Of a stretch of 64,000 bases of DNA, positions 1-11,994 are shown piece by piece. Origin of the DNA: Chrysoporthe austroafricana (lineage: Eukaryota > Ascomycota > Sordariomycetes > Diaporthales > Cryphonectriaceae); contig JYIP02000003.1 in assembly GCA_001051155.2 (NCBI GenBank), positions 4,154,001 through 4,218,000 on the forward strand. Direction: 5' to 3'. The notes below the pieces were generated by a model. That model saw nothing but the letters and a program-made list of their open reading frames with translations, did no database searches and was not told where the DNA came from. The stretch's first letter is position 1; the number at the start of each line of letters is the position of its first letter. The position numbers and the translations under genes were made by a program.

Positions 1-1679
1 TGCATAGAGAGGAGATAGTCATGCAATAGAGATCTGGAGGCTGTTGGAGGGTTTCTGGTGAGAGAGGTAGTGCAGGTGTGTAGGTAGGCTGTTTGCGATG
101 CTCAAAATCCTCAGGTGATGATGCGCGCTCTATTGGGGGAGCTGCTATGCTTGTACGTAGATGCAGCTTACTGGGAACCCGGCAGGCCTACAGAGCTCCA
201 CAGGGCCGGCCGAGAGTAGACCAGGGGCCCCTGAGCCTCCCCGCATTCTCCACAACGGCCATTGTGCAGCGATCGCTGGGGAAGACGAAGAGAGGAAGTG
301 ATCCCCTCTTGGGTGGCCTCTCTAGTCACAGCTACTACAGGCTTGTTGTACATAGTAAGCGATATTGTGTGCCTGGATGAGTTTGTTGAGCTGTCCCAGT
401 GTCCCAGGGTAATTTTGACTTCGTAAGGCTCTAGGCGTCATTGAAACGCCATTCCACATCTATTTGCACGTCCCTGAGAATGCCTTGACAGGACAGTCAA
501 CTAATTGCTGTATGAATTCACCAAGCGTCCTACCAAGTCTGTTGAAGCATCTGCGAGCTTATAATAAGCACAGCTGAGATAGTCTTTATCACGGCTACTC
601 TTGCCTATCTGAGCGGTCTGAAGGATGACAGCCATGCCATGCTGCGTATCGGCATGAAGGGTGCCTCACCCACTGATGCAGCCAGCCCCTAGCAGAGCAG
701 GCAGAAGCTAGGGATGCACTGCAATGCTGCATCATGGCGGCTTGTGCTGCTGCACTGGCAGTGGGCCATGGTGCATAGGGCCTCTAGAGCCCCTAGATCT
801 AGAAGCCATGCCCTTGAGATGCTGTCTTTGTCTTGTAAATGAATACGCGCAGGCAGCGAGGGAGGGACGAGGTCCACGTGGGGGGGTGGTCACTCCTGGG
901 TGTGACTTGGTTGACCCCATCAGTGGGCATAGGCTGACAACAGGTGCGTTGTCATTTGCTCATCTGTCACGGTCATGAAGAGTGGCCTAGACCCACGGAG
1001 AAATCAGGTGCGCTAGGTACAGTTCCATAGTTGACTCACGCTGAGTGTAATGAGATGCCAGTTCCTGCTGGTGGTATACTGCTACCCAGTATGGTACGAA
1101 GTACACGCTCCAAGGGCTAATCTGGAAGAGGGAAGATCCAAGAAACCCCTCCCCCTCTTCCCCCCTACCAAGCTCCCGTATATCCGGGCCATGACAGTGT
1201 TCGTCTCCAAGACCGGCCCAAAATAGTCACAACATGCCACGACTGTCTGCCAGATGTTGGTGATACACAGCCTCGATCTCCCCAGAGAGGCCTGCACAGC
1301 ACTGGCCCCAACAAAGCTCTTGTGCAGGCATTCATAAAAGCAACAAGGCTGCCTCGTCTGGTCCCCAACCCGAGACGCCTGTTCCAGCTGGGTCACGTGA
1401 TTCTCGCCAGGCCATCCCTGTCCCTCCCTGTCTGCTGGCCTGTGGCTATCTGCGCCTCTGGGCCTCTCAAGTCTCAAACTTCCCAGCACAAGGCCGACCG
1501 ACCGCCCCAACCGACTGACGTTGCCTAACACTTTGCCGTCCTCCAACCTCACACCTCACTTCCGTTCATCAACCACCGCCGCCGCCTTCGCCCTGCTTGC
1601 TCTTCTGCACTGCCCACCATCCCGCTGCTCTTCCTACAGCTCGTTTCTGACCAAAAAAAAACACCCCAACACAGTCAAG
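1..1679. other. Upstream region of ypt1, no gene seen
   Basis: No reading frame here has the codon texture or recognisable content of a gene; the short open frames overlap on both strands. The last 130 bases before the ypt1 start are pyrimidine-rich, with a short A-run at about 1652-1660, as is usual for fungal promoters and 5' leaders. The segment most likely holds the ypt1 promoter and leader, and beyond that nothing is supported. Confidence 0.5.
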
Positions 1680-2698
1680 ATGAATCCTGAGTAGTAGGTG
1701 CCAGCCCGCCCTGCCCTCTCCGCCGCCCGCCCTGGGAGCCTCCTGGTGCTGACCGACCTTCTAGCGTGTCTCCTCCTCCAGCCTTGCCACCGTCCGCACG
1801 CCTGCGAGACGGCCTCGAGGGACCACCCGGGCGGCGAGTTGACATCCTTCTAGGTACGACTACCTCTTCAAGCTGCTCCTCATCGGTGACTCCGGTGTTG
1901 GAAAGTCCTGCTTGCTGCTGCGGTTCGCCGACGATACATACACCGAGTCCTACATCTCCACAATTGGTGTCGACTTCGTACGTACCCCCTGGCCCCAGGC
2001 GGCTGACGCTGTGGACGCTGACACCCCGGACAGAAGATCAGGACGATCGAGCTCGATGGCAAGACGGTGAAGCTGCAGATCGTGAGGCTCCCCTCCCCCC
2101 AGGCGAGTCGAGGCCGGCTGGGACGCGGCAACTGACAGACCCGATCCATCGAACAGTGGGATACCGCCGGCCAGGAGCGCTTCCGAACCATCACCTCCTC
2201 CTACTATCGCGGCGCCCACGGCATCTGCGTCGTCTACGACGTCACAGACATGGACTCGTTCAACAACGTGAAGCAGTGGCTCCAGGAGATCGACAGGTAC
2301 GCCACCGAGGGCGTCAACAAGCTCCTCGTCGGCAACAAGAGCGATATGGCCGACAAGAAGGTCGTCGACTACACCGTTGCAAAGGTGCGGACCTCCCCGT
2401 CCCGTCAGATGACCGCGGCGGCGGCTGAGCACACACATCGTCACATGCTGGTGCTGCGCCTATCGCTATCGGACCCACTTTAACTGACCGCGTGCAATAG
2501 GAGTTCGCTGACAGCCTGGGCATCCCGTTCCTCGAGACCTCGGCCAAGAACGCCAGCAACGTCGAGCAGGCCTTCCTGACCATGGCCCGGCAGATCAAGG
2601 AGCGCATGGGGACCACAGCCACTAACAACACCAAGCCATCCGTCCAGGTCGGCCAGGGTCACGGTGTCTCGTCGGGCTCCAGCAACAGCTGCTGCTAG
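1680..2698 (+). CDS. ypt1: Rab GTPase Ypt1 (Rab1 family)
   Basis: Ypt1 is the small GTPase that controls ER-to-Golgi transport and early autophagy. Five exons fit: 1680-1690, 1854-1977, 2034-2081, 2157-2384 and 2501-2698, all with GT-AG borders, giving 202 residues. The start is fixed by the conserved N-terminus MNPEYDYLFK, which is only produced by splicing an 11-base first exon. Visible motifs are the P-loop GDSGVGKS, the switch I segment ending in TIGVDF, the switch II WDTAGQE, NKSD for guanine recognition and ETSAK near the end. The protein ends in two cysteines (SNSCC), the double geranylgeranylation site. Length and motif spacing are normal for the family. Three of the introns lie in the first half of the gene, which is common for fungal ypt1. 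The window also codes for a TRAPP subunit and a DENN protein, which act on Rab pathways, although they are far away at 56-62 kb. Confidence 0.97.
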
Positions 2699-4299
2699 GC
2701 TCGACACGCCACGCACCTGCCTCGAACTATGTATAAGTACCGATCAACCCGGCGTCAACTCGAAAGGCCACTCTTCTTACGACCGTCACGAACTGTGGGA
2801 ATGAGTGACGCACGCACTGGACAAGGGGTGACTCGTCGACGGCCTCCCGGATTCTGCGATTTATTGGGGGTTCCCTCTCGCGTGTTTTTCTGCTGCGCAT
2901 AGACTGAAGTGGCCGTCACTTTGGATTTTTCTGCTTTCCGGAAGGAGGGGGGTCGCGGAGCTTCAGACGCAGCACGAGTCGTCATGGCGGACCACAGGCA
3001 TCTTCTAGAGCACTATTTGCCCCCCCCAGACGAACGGAAGCGGGTCGGTTGCTGCGATGAGGAGACGGACGGATTCACGGACGGGCATTTCCTTTCTGGT
3101 CCCCCTGCCCTTCACACCACATGGCGAGTCATCACAACCACATAATACATACACTGCTGGAGTCCTTGTCGTTCTGGTTTTTAACTGTGATTTCTCGCCT
3201 GCGTGGTTTCTGCCTTGTTTGGGGTTTCTGATGGACATAGTTTCCTCCTTCGGCTTCTTACCTGTCTTGAGGCTAGGGGACGTAGGTAGGAAAGATCCAA
3301 TGCGACTGGCATATCAGACTCTCTTCGCTCCCGTGGTCTACACCGATTTGGGGGGGAAACTTCGGTTGACATGAGAGCCGTCCTGCGCTGTATTTAGGCA
3401 ATTGTCTTGCCTGCGTAAGTGCCTCGTGGCTACCCCGAGTACACACGGACAGTCCAGTTCCATGGTAGAGGTCTCGTCACCATATTTCATGCAAGATTTC
3501 GGTACAGATTCTTTAAGAGATCCTTGGCAATTTAACGTACCCCAGGAACGACGCCAGGGACGACGGCCCGAGCGGATCACGGACGCGGAGGCTCCCTTAC
3601 GACACTCAAAGACGAGGCGTCACCAGACGTAGATTGGGTTCGATCTTCCCCGGATGTGGTGCCAACCCAGCACTGCCGTTGCTCGGGGTTTCGTACGGAT
3701 GGGCTGGCGTTCATGGTGATCCCACTGCGGTTGCCCACTGGTTGGTGCTAGGCGTACGCGCGTGACTGCTTGTTCTCTCGCCCGTTTCCCCCCCCCCCCT
3801 CCGACCCCCTCTTTTCGCGAGTGAAAGGGGGCGTGCTGGGGCGGTAGAGAAGGTTCCCATAACACCAACACAAGAGACTATAAGGCTATAGGCATTCCGG
3901 GAGAGTCGTTCCTAATAAGGAATATCAACTCGCGTATTATCTGCGACGAATTGGTTCAGCAGCACGAATGCGGTATTCTTGTTCATAAAGAAATAGGCTG
4001 GGCGCTATAGTATATAATTATATCTGCTGCAGCAGCTTGTTGCAACTCCTTGAAGTGCGTCTACCCCCTGCCCTTATCCCCTCCTCTCTATCTCCCATGC
4101 CGTTTCGATATCCTCGTTTTAATCGTTAAAAGACATATCATTATGAAAAAAAACCAATTACGAGAGAAGCAGAGCAATAATGAGAAAGCAAGAAAGACCG
4201 GTGCGGCCAGCTCGGTACCGATCTACGTAGAAGAAGCCGGCGTGCTGCGCCGTGCGGCGCGACGCCTCGCAAGGGGGATTGAGAAACAATCCCCCGGGC
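2699..4299. other. Convergent intergenic region, no gene seen
   Basis: This stretch separates the 3' ends of ypt1 (+) and the large unknown gene (-). It must hold both 3' UTRs. The part from about 3880 to 4200 is clearly more AT-rich than the flanks. I found no coding frame, tRNA or repeat family I could support. Confidence 0.5.
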
Positions 4300-7200
4300 C
4301 TACGTCAGGCCCAGCCACCTCAGCGCCTTCCGGCTGTTCCCCTTTCGCAGCTCGCCCGTGCGCATGTACATGGGCATCAGCCGCCGCTCCTCGTCGTCGT
4401 AGAACTCCACCTCGTCCACCGCGCTGGCCGCGTACAGGCTCGCCGCCCCGTCACCGCGGCGGTCGGCGGGGGATCGCGGCATCAGGCCCGTACGGCTCCG
4501 CGCCGAGCGGACGCTGGTGCGGGCAGGCGAGCTGTCTCTCGGCGGCGGCGGCGGCGGCGGCGGGTGCACGAGGGATGAAGCGAGGCTGCTGGTACGTGGT
4601 GGTGGCTCGTACGCGTCGCTGTCCGGGGGCGGCGCGGGTGCCACGGCGAACTTGCTCAGCGCGCCCGGCTGCAGCCGCGTGCGCCTGGCCTCGCTCGCCG
4701 GCGGCCTGCTGGGGGGCCGGGGCGCGTCGGGCGCGTAGAAGCCGTCGGTCTCGACGAGGGCCCTCTGGATGGCCGAGAGGAAGGCGGCGACCTCGGCCTC
4801 CGTCGCGGTGGAGGGCAGGAGGTAGTCGGCCCGGGAGAAGGACTGGCGGTGGCGGCCGCCGCGCGCGGGGGAGGGGGGCGGTTGTAGCCCCTGGAAGTCG
4901 GGGAGGAGGGGCGAGCCCGGGAGGGAGAGCTCGCTGAAGATCTTTTCGAGGGTCACCGTAGAGTCTGCGGACCCGGGGTTGTGGGCGCTGGCGAGGTGCA
5001 GGGGGGAGGGGGCTCCTGGGCTCGACGGGGAGGTGGCCTCGGAGTCGATGATTCCAGCCACCCTGAGCATGTCCGAGCCTATGAGGTCTTGTATTGCGAG
5101 GATGGTGGAGAGGTACTCGGGTGGGTATTCGAGAAGGAGAAAACGGATCATGGTGTTGGTTGCGAGGTACGTCTCCAGCTGGGGAACCAGGAGACAGGCG
5201 AGGAGGTAGGGATTGTCGAAGAAGTTGTGGCGTGTGAGGCCTGTGAGAGGCTGGGTGGTAATGGACTGCATGGCGTTGGCTACCAAGTACCTGTGGTGCA
5301 GTTGTCAGTGGAAATACTTTAGCATAGCCGAGTATGTGATGGCGTCGTACCTGATATCCAGACGACCGCTCCGGGACATCCCATTAGATTTGGAGCCGAG
5401 CTTCTCGACCTGCCCCGTGAGGGCGGAAGAGAACTCTCTCTTCACGCCTTTCTGGCACCCTATGGCCAGGATCAAATCGGCCGTCCTCTCACCTGATTTA
5501 CTCCCTATCGTCTCAGGCTCGACGAAGATCGGCTTCCACAACCGGTCGATGTCGGAGAACAAGGGCAAGCTGAACTGGTGATAGCCGCCATCTCGCCGAG
5601 AAGGAAAGTACACGTCCAGGACCGTCCGCAGCGCGTTCTGGACTGCAACGGCATTTGAACGGCCGGCTGTTGATAAATGATGGAATCGCGGGCCCGTCCG
5701 TCTAGCCACTGGTGATTCGGTGCGAGCCGGTGTCGCAGATCGCAGGGTCTTCGCAGGCGGCGGCGGGTGTAATACCTGCAGTGCTGAGGTCGAGGCCCGA
5801 ACATCATTTACGCGAGCTGCAAAGGGGTCGTAGTCTGATGCCTCATCTGAAGAAGGCACCTCGGCTACTGGGGACAACCCAATCTGGTGGTCGTCCATAT
5901 CAAAAAGATCCGTCGTCCTAGGTGTTGACGGAAATGAATCTGACTCCGTAGTCCCGATAGAGTCAGGAGACGTGATCGTTTCTGGATATAAGACGTCTTT
6001 GAATGACTGGATGATGGAGTCCAGGACATAATCAGACTCCTCGCCGGTGAAGTGGATAATGAGATCTTCGTGAAGCGGCAGCACAGGCTGCCGGGCTCCA
6101 TCCGGCTCGTCCTGCTCGTCAAACTCCGCAACATCAGTTCCTTGGTGGACATAAGTCTCCCTCGCAGGTTTGGGCAGACCTTCGAGGGACGGTGGCGATT
6201 TCCGAATCGTCGTCGTGTGGGCCTTGACAAATCGGACGTCAGGCAGGTGGAGGAGGTTGTTGCTGGAGTAAGGGTCTTCGAGGATCGACCAGTGCCGGCT
6301 CTTCGTCTCAGCGCTGTCCGATGGTGATGCGTCCATCGGAAGTGGCATCCCCATAGTGGCCCTGCGGCCGCGCGTGTAGTCCAGCTCCAACTCGTCCAGC
6401 GATCGTGTTTTCCTGTGCGATCTGTGCGATCTGGAGGCTTGCATCGGTACGAGCCTGGCCTCGCCGTAGACTACGCCATCCGGTGTAGCAGGAGGCGATA
6501 TAAAACTGTCGGTGACCGGTGAGAGGGGATGGACGGCCGAACGACTCTCGGCACTCCGGGTCTTACTAGGCTCTACCACTGGGTTCATCAGTCGATCGGG
6601 CACCGCAATTCTCAGTCTTGGGGTACCGTGCTGGTCCCTCGGTGTATGCAGCTGGGCGTAGTGGCCCATGTCCTCTCTGGGCTGGCTGATCTGCTCCTCC
6701 TCCTCCTCCTCCTCCTCCTCCTCCTCCTCCTCCTCCTCGTCCACGTCGGAGAGGAAACCATCTTCCTCGATTGGCGGCGATCCGAAGACGAAGAATGGCG
6801 AGGCCTCGCCCAGGCCGTCCGAAAATGAAAGCATCGGCAGGCTTAAGCTCCGCGGTCGCGCTTTGATGTAGCAATCGATCGGCTGCAGGGACTCAGTCTC
6901 TTCATACAGAGCATCGGCGGCCTTCATTGCCTTGGTGATAGGATCCTCATCGTCGTCTTCGCGTAACAGCTCCTGCATGCCGCGTTCGCTGCCCAATAAC
7001 TCCAGAGCTTCCAAATTCACGAATTTATCTTCCAGGTCTAATCCCTCCCTGCCATCCCTCACGATGTCTCTATATATTGCCTCCGCTCTGTGGACGTCCC
7101 CGAATGCTTGCCGCTCGCTTATGACTGATATGCATTGCGACACCGCGCCAGCAGTCCCGCCATGGAGGAAGACCAGCCTCTTGTTGTCCCGGCTGGATTC

Positions 7201-7464
7201 GCTGAGAAATTGCAGAGCGACATCGCGACGCGCCGAGGCGGCCTCATGGACATCTTTGACGTAGGATCGAGCACTGAAATGGGCGTTGGTGCTGCTGTCT
7301 CTGGTCATATAGTGCTGCACGCTGGGCAGAATTAAGATCTGCGGGCATGTTGGGAGGAGTCGTAGTTGTGTTGACACCACGTCAGCCGAGCCTTCGAAAG
7401 CGACCAAACCTCCATGACTTTGTGTCTCAGTCTCCATAATCGAGTCTCCCGAGGCTCGTGCCAT
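4300..7464 (-). CDS. Large low-complexity protein of unknown function
   Basis: Two exons, 7464-5351 and 5290-4300, joined across a 60-base GT-AG intron, encode 1,034 residues. The join keeps frame (Arg codon AG|G) and the intron brings a stop if read through. The ATG at 7462-7464 is the first in frame. The N-terminal 230 residues look folded, with a predicted hydrophobic start and helical segments; the middle is disordered and Ser/Pro/Glu-rich, with a glutamate run around residues 245-265 encoded by a (CTC)n repeat at about 6692-6739. The second exon starts with a hydrophobic, helical stretch (residues about 705-770) before another disordered Pro/Ser-rich tail. I recall similar fungal proteins carrying the uninformative label gastric mucin-like, but that name says nothing about function. 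No catalytic motif is visible, and no function is proposed. Regulatory phosphorylation is plausible from the many Ser-Pro sites but is only an inference. Confidence 0.85.
6692..6739 (-). repeat. (GAG)n coding microsatellite, poly-Glu
   Basis: About 16 tandem CTC triplets on the plus strand read as GAG on the coding strand and give an uninterrupted glutamate run inside the large unknown protein. Pure triplet repeats of this kind vary in length between isolates. Confidence 0.9.
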
Positions 7465-10119
7465 CTTCCCCCAATATCCGAGGTCGTGAAGTGCTGCTGA
7501 TATCGTTGTTATATTAGAAGCGGGGGGGATATTCGGACTTAAAGGACGTCATTTGCGTCTACGTTCTGTCGGTGAATAAGGTTCCAGGTTCCAGCCTTTC
7601 CCGCGGAACTCGTGACAAAACACACAGGCCCGTTCCGGTTGGGACGGTCAGACGGCGAGAGGCTGTAGAATGTTTGATCTCCAGATAGTACCGTGGTTAC
7701 AGGGGGGTAACCCGAGAGAGGTAAGATAGAGTGCCAATAATTTGCCACGATATGCCACAAAGCTGAGGGCGGGGGAAAAGCAACACCAAGCTCGGATATG
7801 AACTCTGGCTGAAGAAAGCCATGCGGGAGACGACGGCCAGGAAAGCAGACGAGAATGAACACGGGCGAAAAATTGTCGCCCGTCCTACCTGACTTTCCTT
7901 CTGCCCCTCCCGGGCCGCTCTGGATCTGGGCGTGTGACAGACAGCGACAGCGATCCGACGCAGACAGAGTTGGGCCGTAGCCGTAGCCGCGCTTCCTTCG
8001 ACCTAAGCCTGTGGGCGCCACAGGGAAACTCAAAAGGGCATTGATGATGCCGCCAGACTAACTCCATGCGCTTCGCGGCGAGACTCGCGCCGGCGAGACT
8101 GATCCAACGGCTCGGTCCCAAGAGGGCTGGGCAGCAGCCCGCCTACTTGGGCGGCGCACGCCGTGCCCCAGGGCCAATGAGCGAGGCTGAGGGCGTGCCT
8201 GGGCGTCTCCCAAGATGCCACGCGCTGCGCAGCTGGACCTCAATGGCCGCACACCCCCAAGCGTCCGCGCCGGCCTAGCGGCGCCGTTGACCTAGGTCGG
8301 TTTGGGAACGCGCGGGCGATGGACTTTTCCAGAACGGCGCTCGGGGCAAGCCAGGCACAGGCACTCCTGTACCCGCATCGAACGATTGTAAAACCCACCT
8401 GAACGCCACGCAGTAGTTCGGTTTTGACACGCTCGCAGCCGTGCCCGCTGCGTGCCTCGGCACCGCAGCGCATCCGAGCGAAGCTTGCGAGCTGATACAG
8501 TATCAGCACGGTCAGCGGCGGCCGCAAGACTCTTTGAGCACTACATTGGTTCCGCATGTACCGCAGCGGCTTCCTTCACCCGCTCTTCGGTACATCCTAG
8601 CCTGTCGTATGGAAGCCAGTCACAGGCGGCCTCTCTTGACTTGTGGCATGCCTCCTGGAGATGTGGCTACCCATCGCCGGCGAAGAAGGGGCCGAGAAGG
8701 GCCCACGCACAGAAGTTCAGGGCACGGTCAAGGATACGGCTTGAAACGACAACGAGGCATGTTCGCCAAGCCGACGAGGTGACCGGTGCGTGCATGAGTG
8801 CGGTTTGGGATAGGAAGCAACGTTGAGCGAGCATTGTAGCACGGGACGACTATTGGTGTCTGAAATGTATAAAGCCGTAATTACTGCAGCCCGTGGGCCA
8901 ATGACAGCTCATGTCGACCCGAAGGCTGAGGAGGAAGAGGCCCGCGAGGAACCGGTGACGATGTTTGGGCAGCAGAGGTCGTCCTACTGTCTGTGGGTCG
9001 CGTCGCCGTGCTTCCTTTTCCCGTGTCGGATGTCGAGGCAGCGAGATTTGTTTCCACACCACATAAGACGCAGCGCCACACTATGCGCCAATGCGGCTCG
9101 GTCCAACTGGCTGACTGACTACCACCGCATGGGCTGAAACGAACTTGTGATGGTAGAGCCATGCAAGGCGGCTGTACTCGGTAGGCCTGATGGCAGCCTG
9201 TGGGTTGCAGTCGATATCATTTCCGCAGCATGTCCACCAGGATCTGCATCCGGGGGTCCCCACTGTCAATCCTACCCGGAGTTTGGGACCCACTGCAGAC
9301 GGATAAGATAACTCTGGTTCGCTCTTATCGGAGCTCATGACCATCAAGGTCTCGATTGAATCCCATGGTGTTGTACCTTGGGGCGTGACTGAGACCAGAA
9401 AGTTGGAATGACATTGGTCAGTCAAGCTCGTGGGAATTGCGCTACTGTAAATGCAGGCGGCCGTCTGCATGCACTCCCCTGCGTCGTCCGGGCATTTGAT
9501 CACGCCCGTTAATGCCGTCAGAAGCAAGTCTCTAATAACGTGCGCCGTGATATACTGGGTAGTGCACTCGATTTCTGATTCATCACAATCTCCCTGGCAG
9601 AGCACTACTGAATAGGTACGTGGAGGATAATCACTATTGTTGGATCGCCGTTTTAGTAGGGCTGATTCCAGCGATTGTCGTATACCATTCCTCTCCCGCC
9701 GACGGCTGTAAGCAACAGCCGGTGGTTCCTCACGTAGACTGTTCTTCGATCTTGAAGTAAAGGGCCATACTGATTTCGGTCACATGTGCCGCCAGCGAGT
9801 CGAAAAATGCATTTTCGGAGCCAGTTGCCGGCTCGCGTACGAGGGTTCTGACTCGAGGTGATCCGAGTTGACAGGAGCCGGGCCCATTCCTGTTTCGGCT
9901 TTTCAGCTCGTGATGATGACGGGCGCCAGCCACTGTGGTGAAGGTGCGAGCTGGGCGCGATCAGCTAGACTCCTCGGCGGGCTTCGCAGGCTTAAGAGGC
10001 TACCTTGGCGCCCAACAGAATGAAGGCCACCACCATGGTGGAGGCGAGGTCTACTATTGGAGGCTGCTGATATGATATTTAAATGCTGGATGATGGCCGG
10101 CGGGGTGTGCTCACCCAGG
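7465..10119. other. Intergenic region with one unassigned open frame
   Basis: This region lies between the start of the large unknown gene and the 3' end of the WD40 gene, both on the minus strand, so it holds the promoter of the former and the 3' UTR of the latter. The ORFs from 7539 to 9060 overlap in several frames and show no protein-like texture. A 232-codon open frame on the minus strand (9779-9081) is listed separately. No tRNA or repeat family was recognised. Confidence 0.4.
9081..9779 (-). other. Unassigned cysteine-containing open frame
   Basis: The minus-strand frame is open for 232 codons from the stop at 9780-9782 to the stop at 9081-9083. There is no ATG in its first 90 or so codons, so it cannot be a complete single-exon gene as it stands. 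The central part has a cysteine pattern (CQGDC, then EC, CPDDAGEC, CIYSS) that looks more protein-like than the flanks. It could be an internal exon, a decayed gene or a chance frame. GTGAGG at about 9737-9732 could act as a donor for a short exon upstream, but no join to this frame with a normal intron length was found. No function is proposed. Confidence 0.2.
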
Positions 10120-11435
10120 CTAGTCGTCCATCAGCTCTGCCAACTCGGCTTCCTCCTCGGCAGTGAGCATGCCGCCGGGCTCTGTATCGGCTTCTTCGTT
10201 TTCAGCTCCATTACTAATGGGCTTGGTCTGCTCCTCAACAGCCGCATCCAGTCCTGCCTTGTCTAGCGGCCAAATTCGTACCGTGCCGTCGATGCTGACG
10301 CTGACAAGCCTCTCGTCATGCCCTTTTCCGCTCTCGAGGACGACCAGATCCGTCACTTCATCGTAGTGGCCCTCCAGAGTGTAAGACAATGCCCCAGACG
10401 TTCGGTCCCAGAACTTCAAGTCCTCATCCCGTCCCGCGGTGATGACCCACTGGTCTGTCAACGCGACAGCGCGAACGTGATTTCCGTGCTCTAGACAGTC
10501 TTCAGTCGTGAAACCCTTGCCACGAGACAGGCACTTGGTAGTCCCGTCGGCGCTGGCGGTCCACAGGTCGACCTCGTCGCCGGCTTGTTCGAACAAGACC
10601 TTATAGACTCCCGTCTCATGTACAGAGAGCATCCTCCTCTCGACATTAGGTTTTGCTGGTGCAGCGTCCACGAGCTGCTCCCATCCGTCTAGGCGGACCT
10701 TCCACCTCCGAATGTGTGGGTCGCTTCCTGCGCTGATGACGACGATCTCATCATCTGAGCTCATGACAGGGTCGATGGCAAGGGACTGCACAGCGAGCAT
10801 ACTCGTCACGGAATCCTGCAAGGCGTGAAGACGGGACCCAGTAGCAATATCCCAGACGATGATCTTCTTGTCGGCGCCGCCACTGACAAGTACACCCTTT
10901 CCGCTGATCTTGGCGCAAACGACAGCCTTGACGAAGTCTGCGTGACCAACGAATTTGACTCCAGGCTGCCGCGTCTCGATGTTCCAGGACCAGATATTCT
11001 TATCCCAAGAACCGGCAAACACGGTTTCGTTCTGTGGGCCGCCTACCACAACGCAGGTGATGGGAGCGGTTGGCCCACGATAGACATCGCTGGTGTCCTC
11101 CGCCTGGTTTCCAAGTTAGAATAATGGTGGTTGAATGAGAATCTCCACGAATTATGCGCACATCAGTATTGATTCTTCTCACTGAGCCTGCAGACTCGGC
11201 GATGAAGACGCTGTCAGACGGCGAGTGCGGGTCGGAAGCAACCGCCGCTATCTTTGACTTGAGACTGATGGGCTTGCCGTATTTGTTTTTCGACTTTGCA
11301 TCTCGCCTCTCCCTGTTGCTCTGTGACGCACTGTTTCACAATCAGTTCAAGGGCTGTCTGTGGCAGCGGGTATTTCACGGGTGCCTGGCGGACTCACTCC
11401 GACTCGAAGAAGTGCCGTGGGTCTGAGGAGTTCAT
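10120..11435 (-). CDS. WD40-repeat protein of unknown role
   Basis: Three exons, 11435-11398, 11330-11162 and 11103-10120, encode 396 residues. The first intron has GTGAGT and CAG borders, the second has a CTAAC branch-point-like sequence 16 bases before CAG; both joins are needed to give a continuous propeller. The N-terminus starts MNSSDPRHFF and is followed by a basic stretch. Residues about 30-345 carry a series of WD-type repeats, recognisable by segments such as SGGADKKIIVWD, TAGRDEDLKFWD and SVSIDGTVRIWP. The tail is acidic (AEEEAELAELMDD). The protein is probably a scaffold; the partner cannot be read from the sequence. It is transcribed away from the Ctf4 gene, sharing a 559-base divergent promoter, which may mean coordinated expression but proves nothing. 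Confidence 0.9.
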
Positions 11436-11994
11436 CTCGTCTCGAGGTGACCTATCGCAAGGCCGGCTCGATCAGACTCTGTATGAATGAGATGCCTTGG
11501 AGGGTCGTATCTGCATGAGCCCCTGAGGTAGGCTCTATGGTCAAGTTGTTGTCGCAAAATGATAGCCCCTGGTTCTTCGAGCTCCTAACGAGAGTCACAC
11601 CGCATGGGATACGCAACTGCTGCTGTGGTGTTTTTTTCGGTGCAAAGCCTCAACCCAAAGAAGTGAGTTCACTTAAGCTGCTGAGGAGAGCAAAGCTCAA
11701 GTTCGAACAAATGAATCTTGAGGGCTCGACACGAAGTCCAACTGAAGAAAGCTTGTGAGATGCTCTGCAGGGACTGAAGTGCACCCCTGCCATGTGACGT
11801 GGGTCCCCTGTCCATAGCTTAATTGGCCCCGCCGCGAACCGTCGCGTCGAACTCAATAACGACGCGTCTTCCAAACTTCGCTGGTTGTCACCACCCAGCA
11901 ATAATCAGGTCAACTTCGAGATCACGATTCACTGAGGCCCCAATCCGAAAACCCTGTGATCGGCTCTCGATTTAGATTGACTGAGACCGTGACT
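11436..11994. promoter_or_regulatory. Divergent promoter, WD40 gene and ctf4
   Basis: The 559 bases between two opposite start codons must contain both promoters and leaders. I see no long open frame or obvious TATA box close to either start. The placement is the only evidence. Confidence 0.5.

Noticed and set aside
4050..4937. 295-codon Arg/Ala-rich ORF opposite the large unknown gene
   Set aside because: Composition is that of an antisense shadow and it overlaps a better-supported exon.
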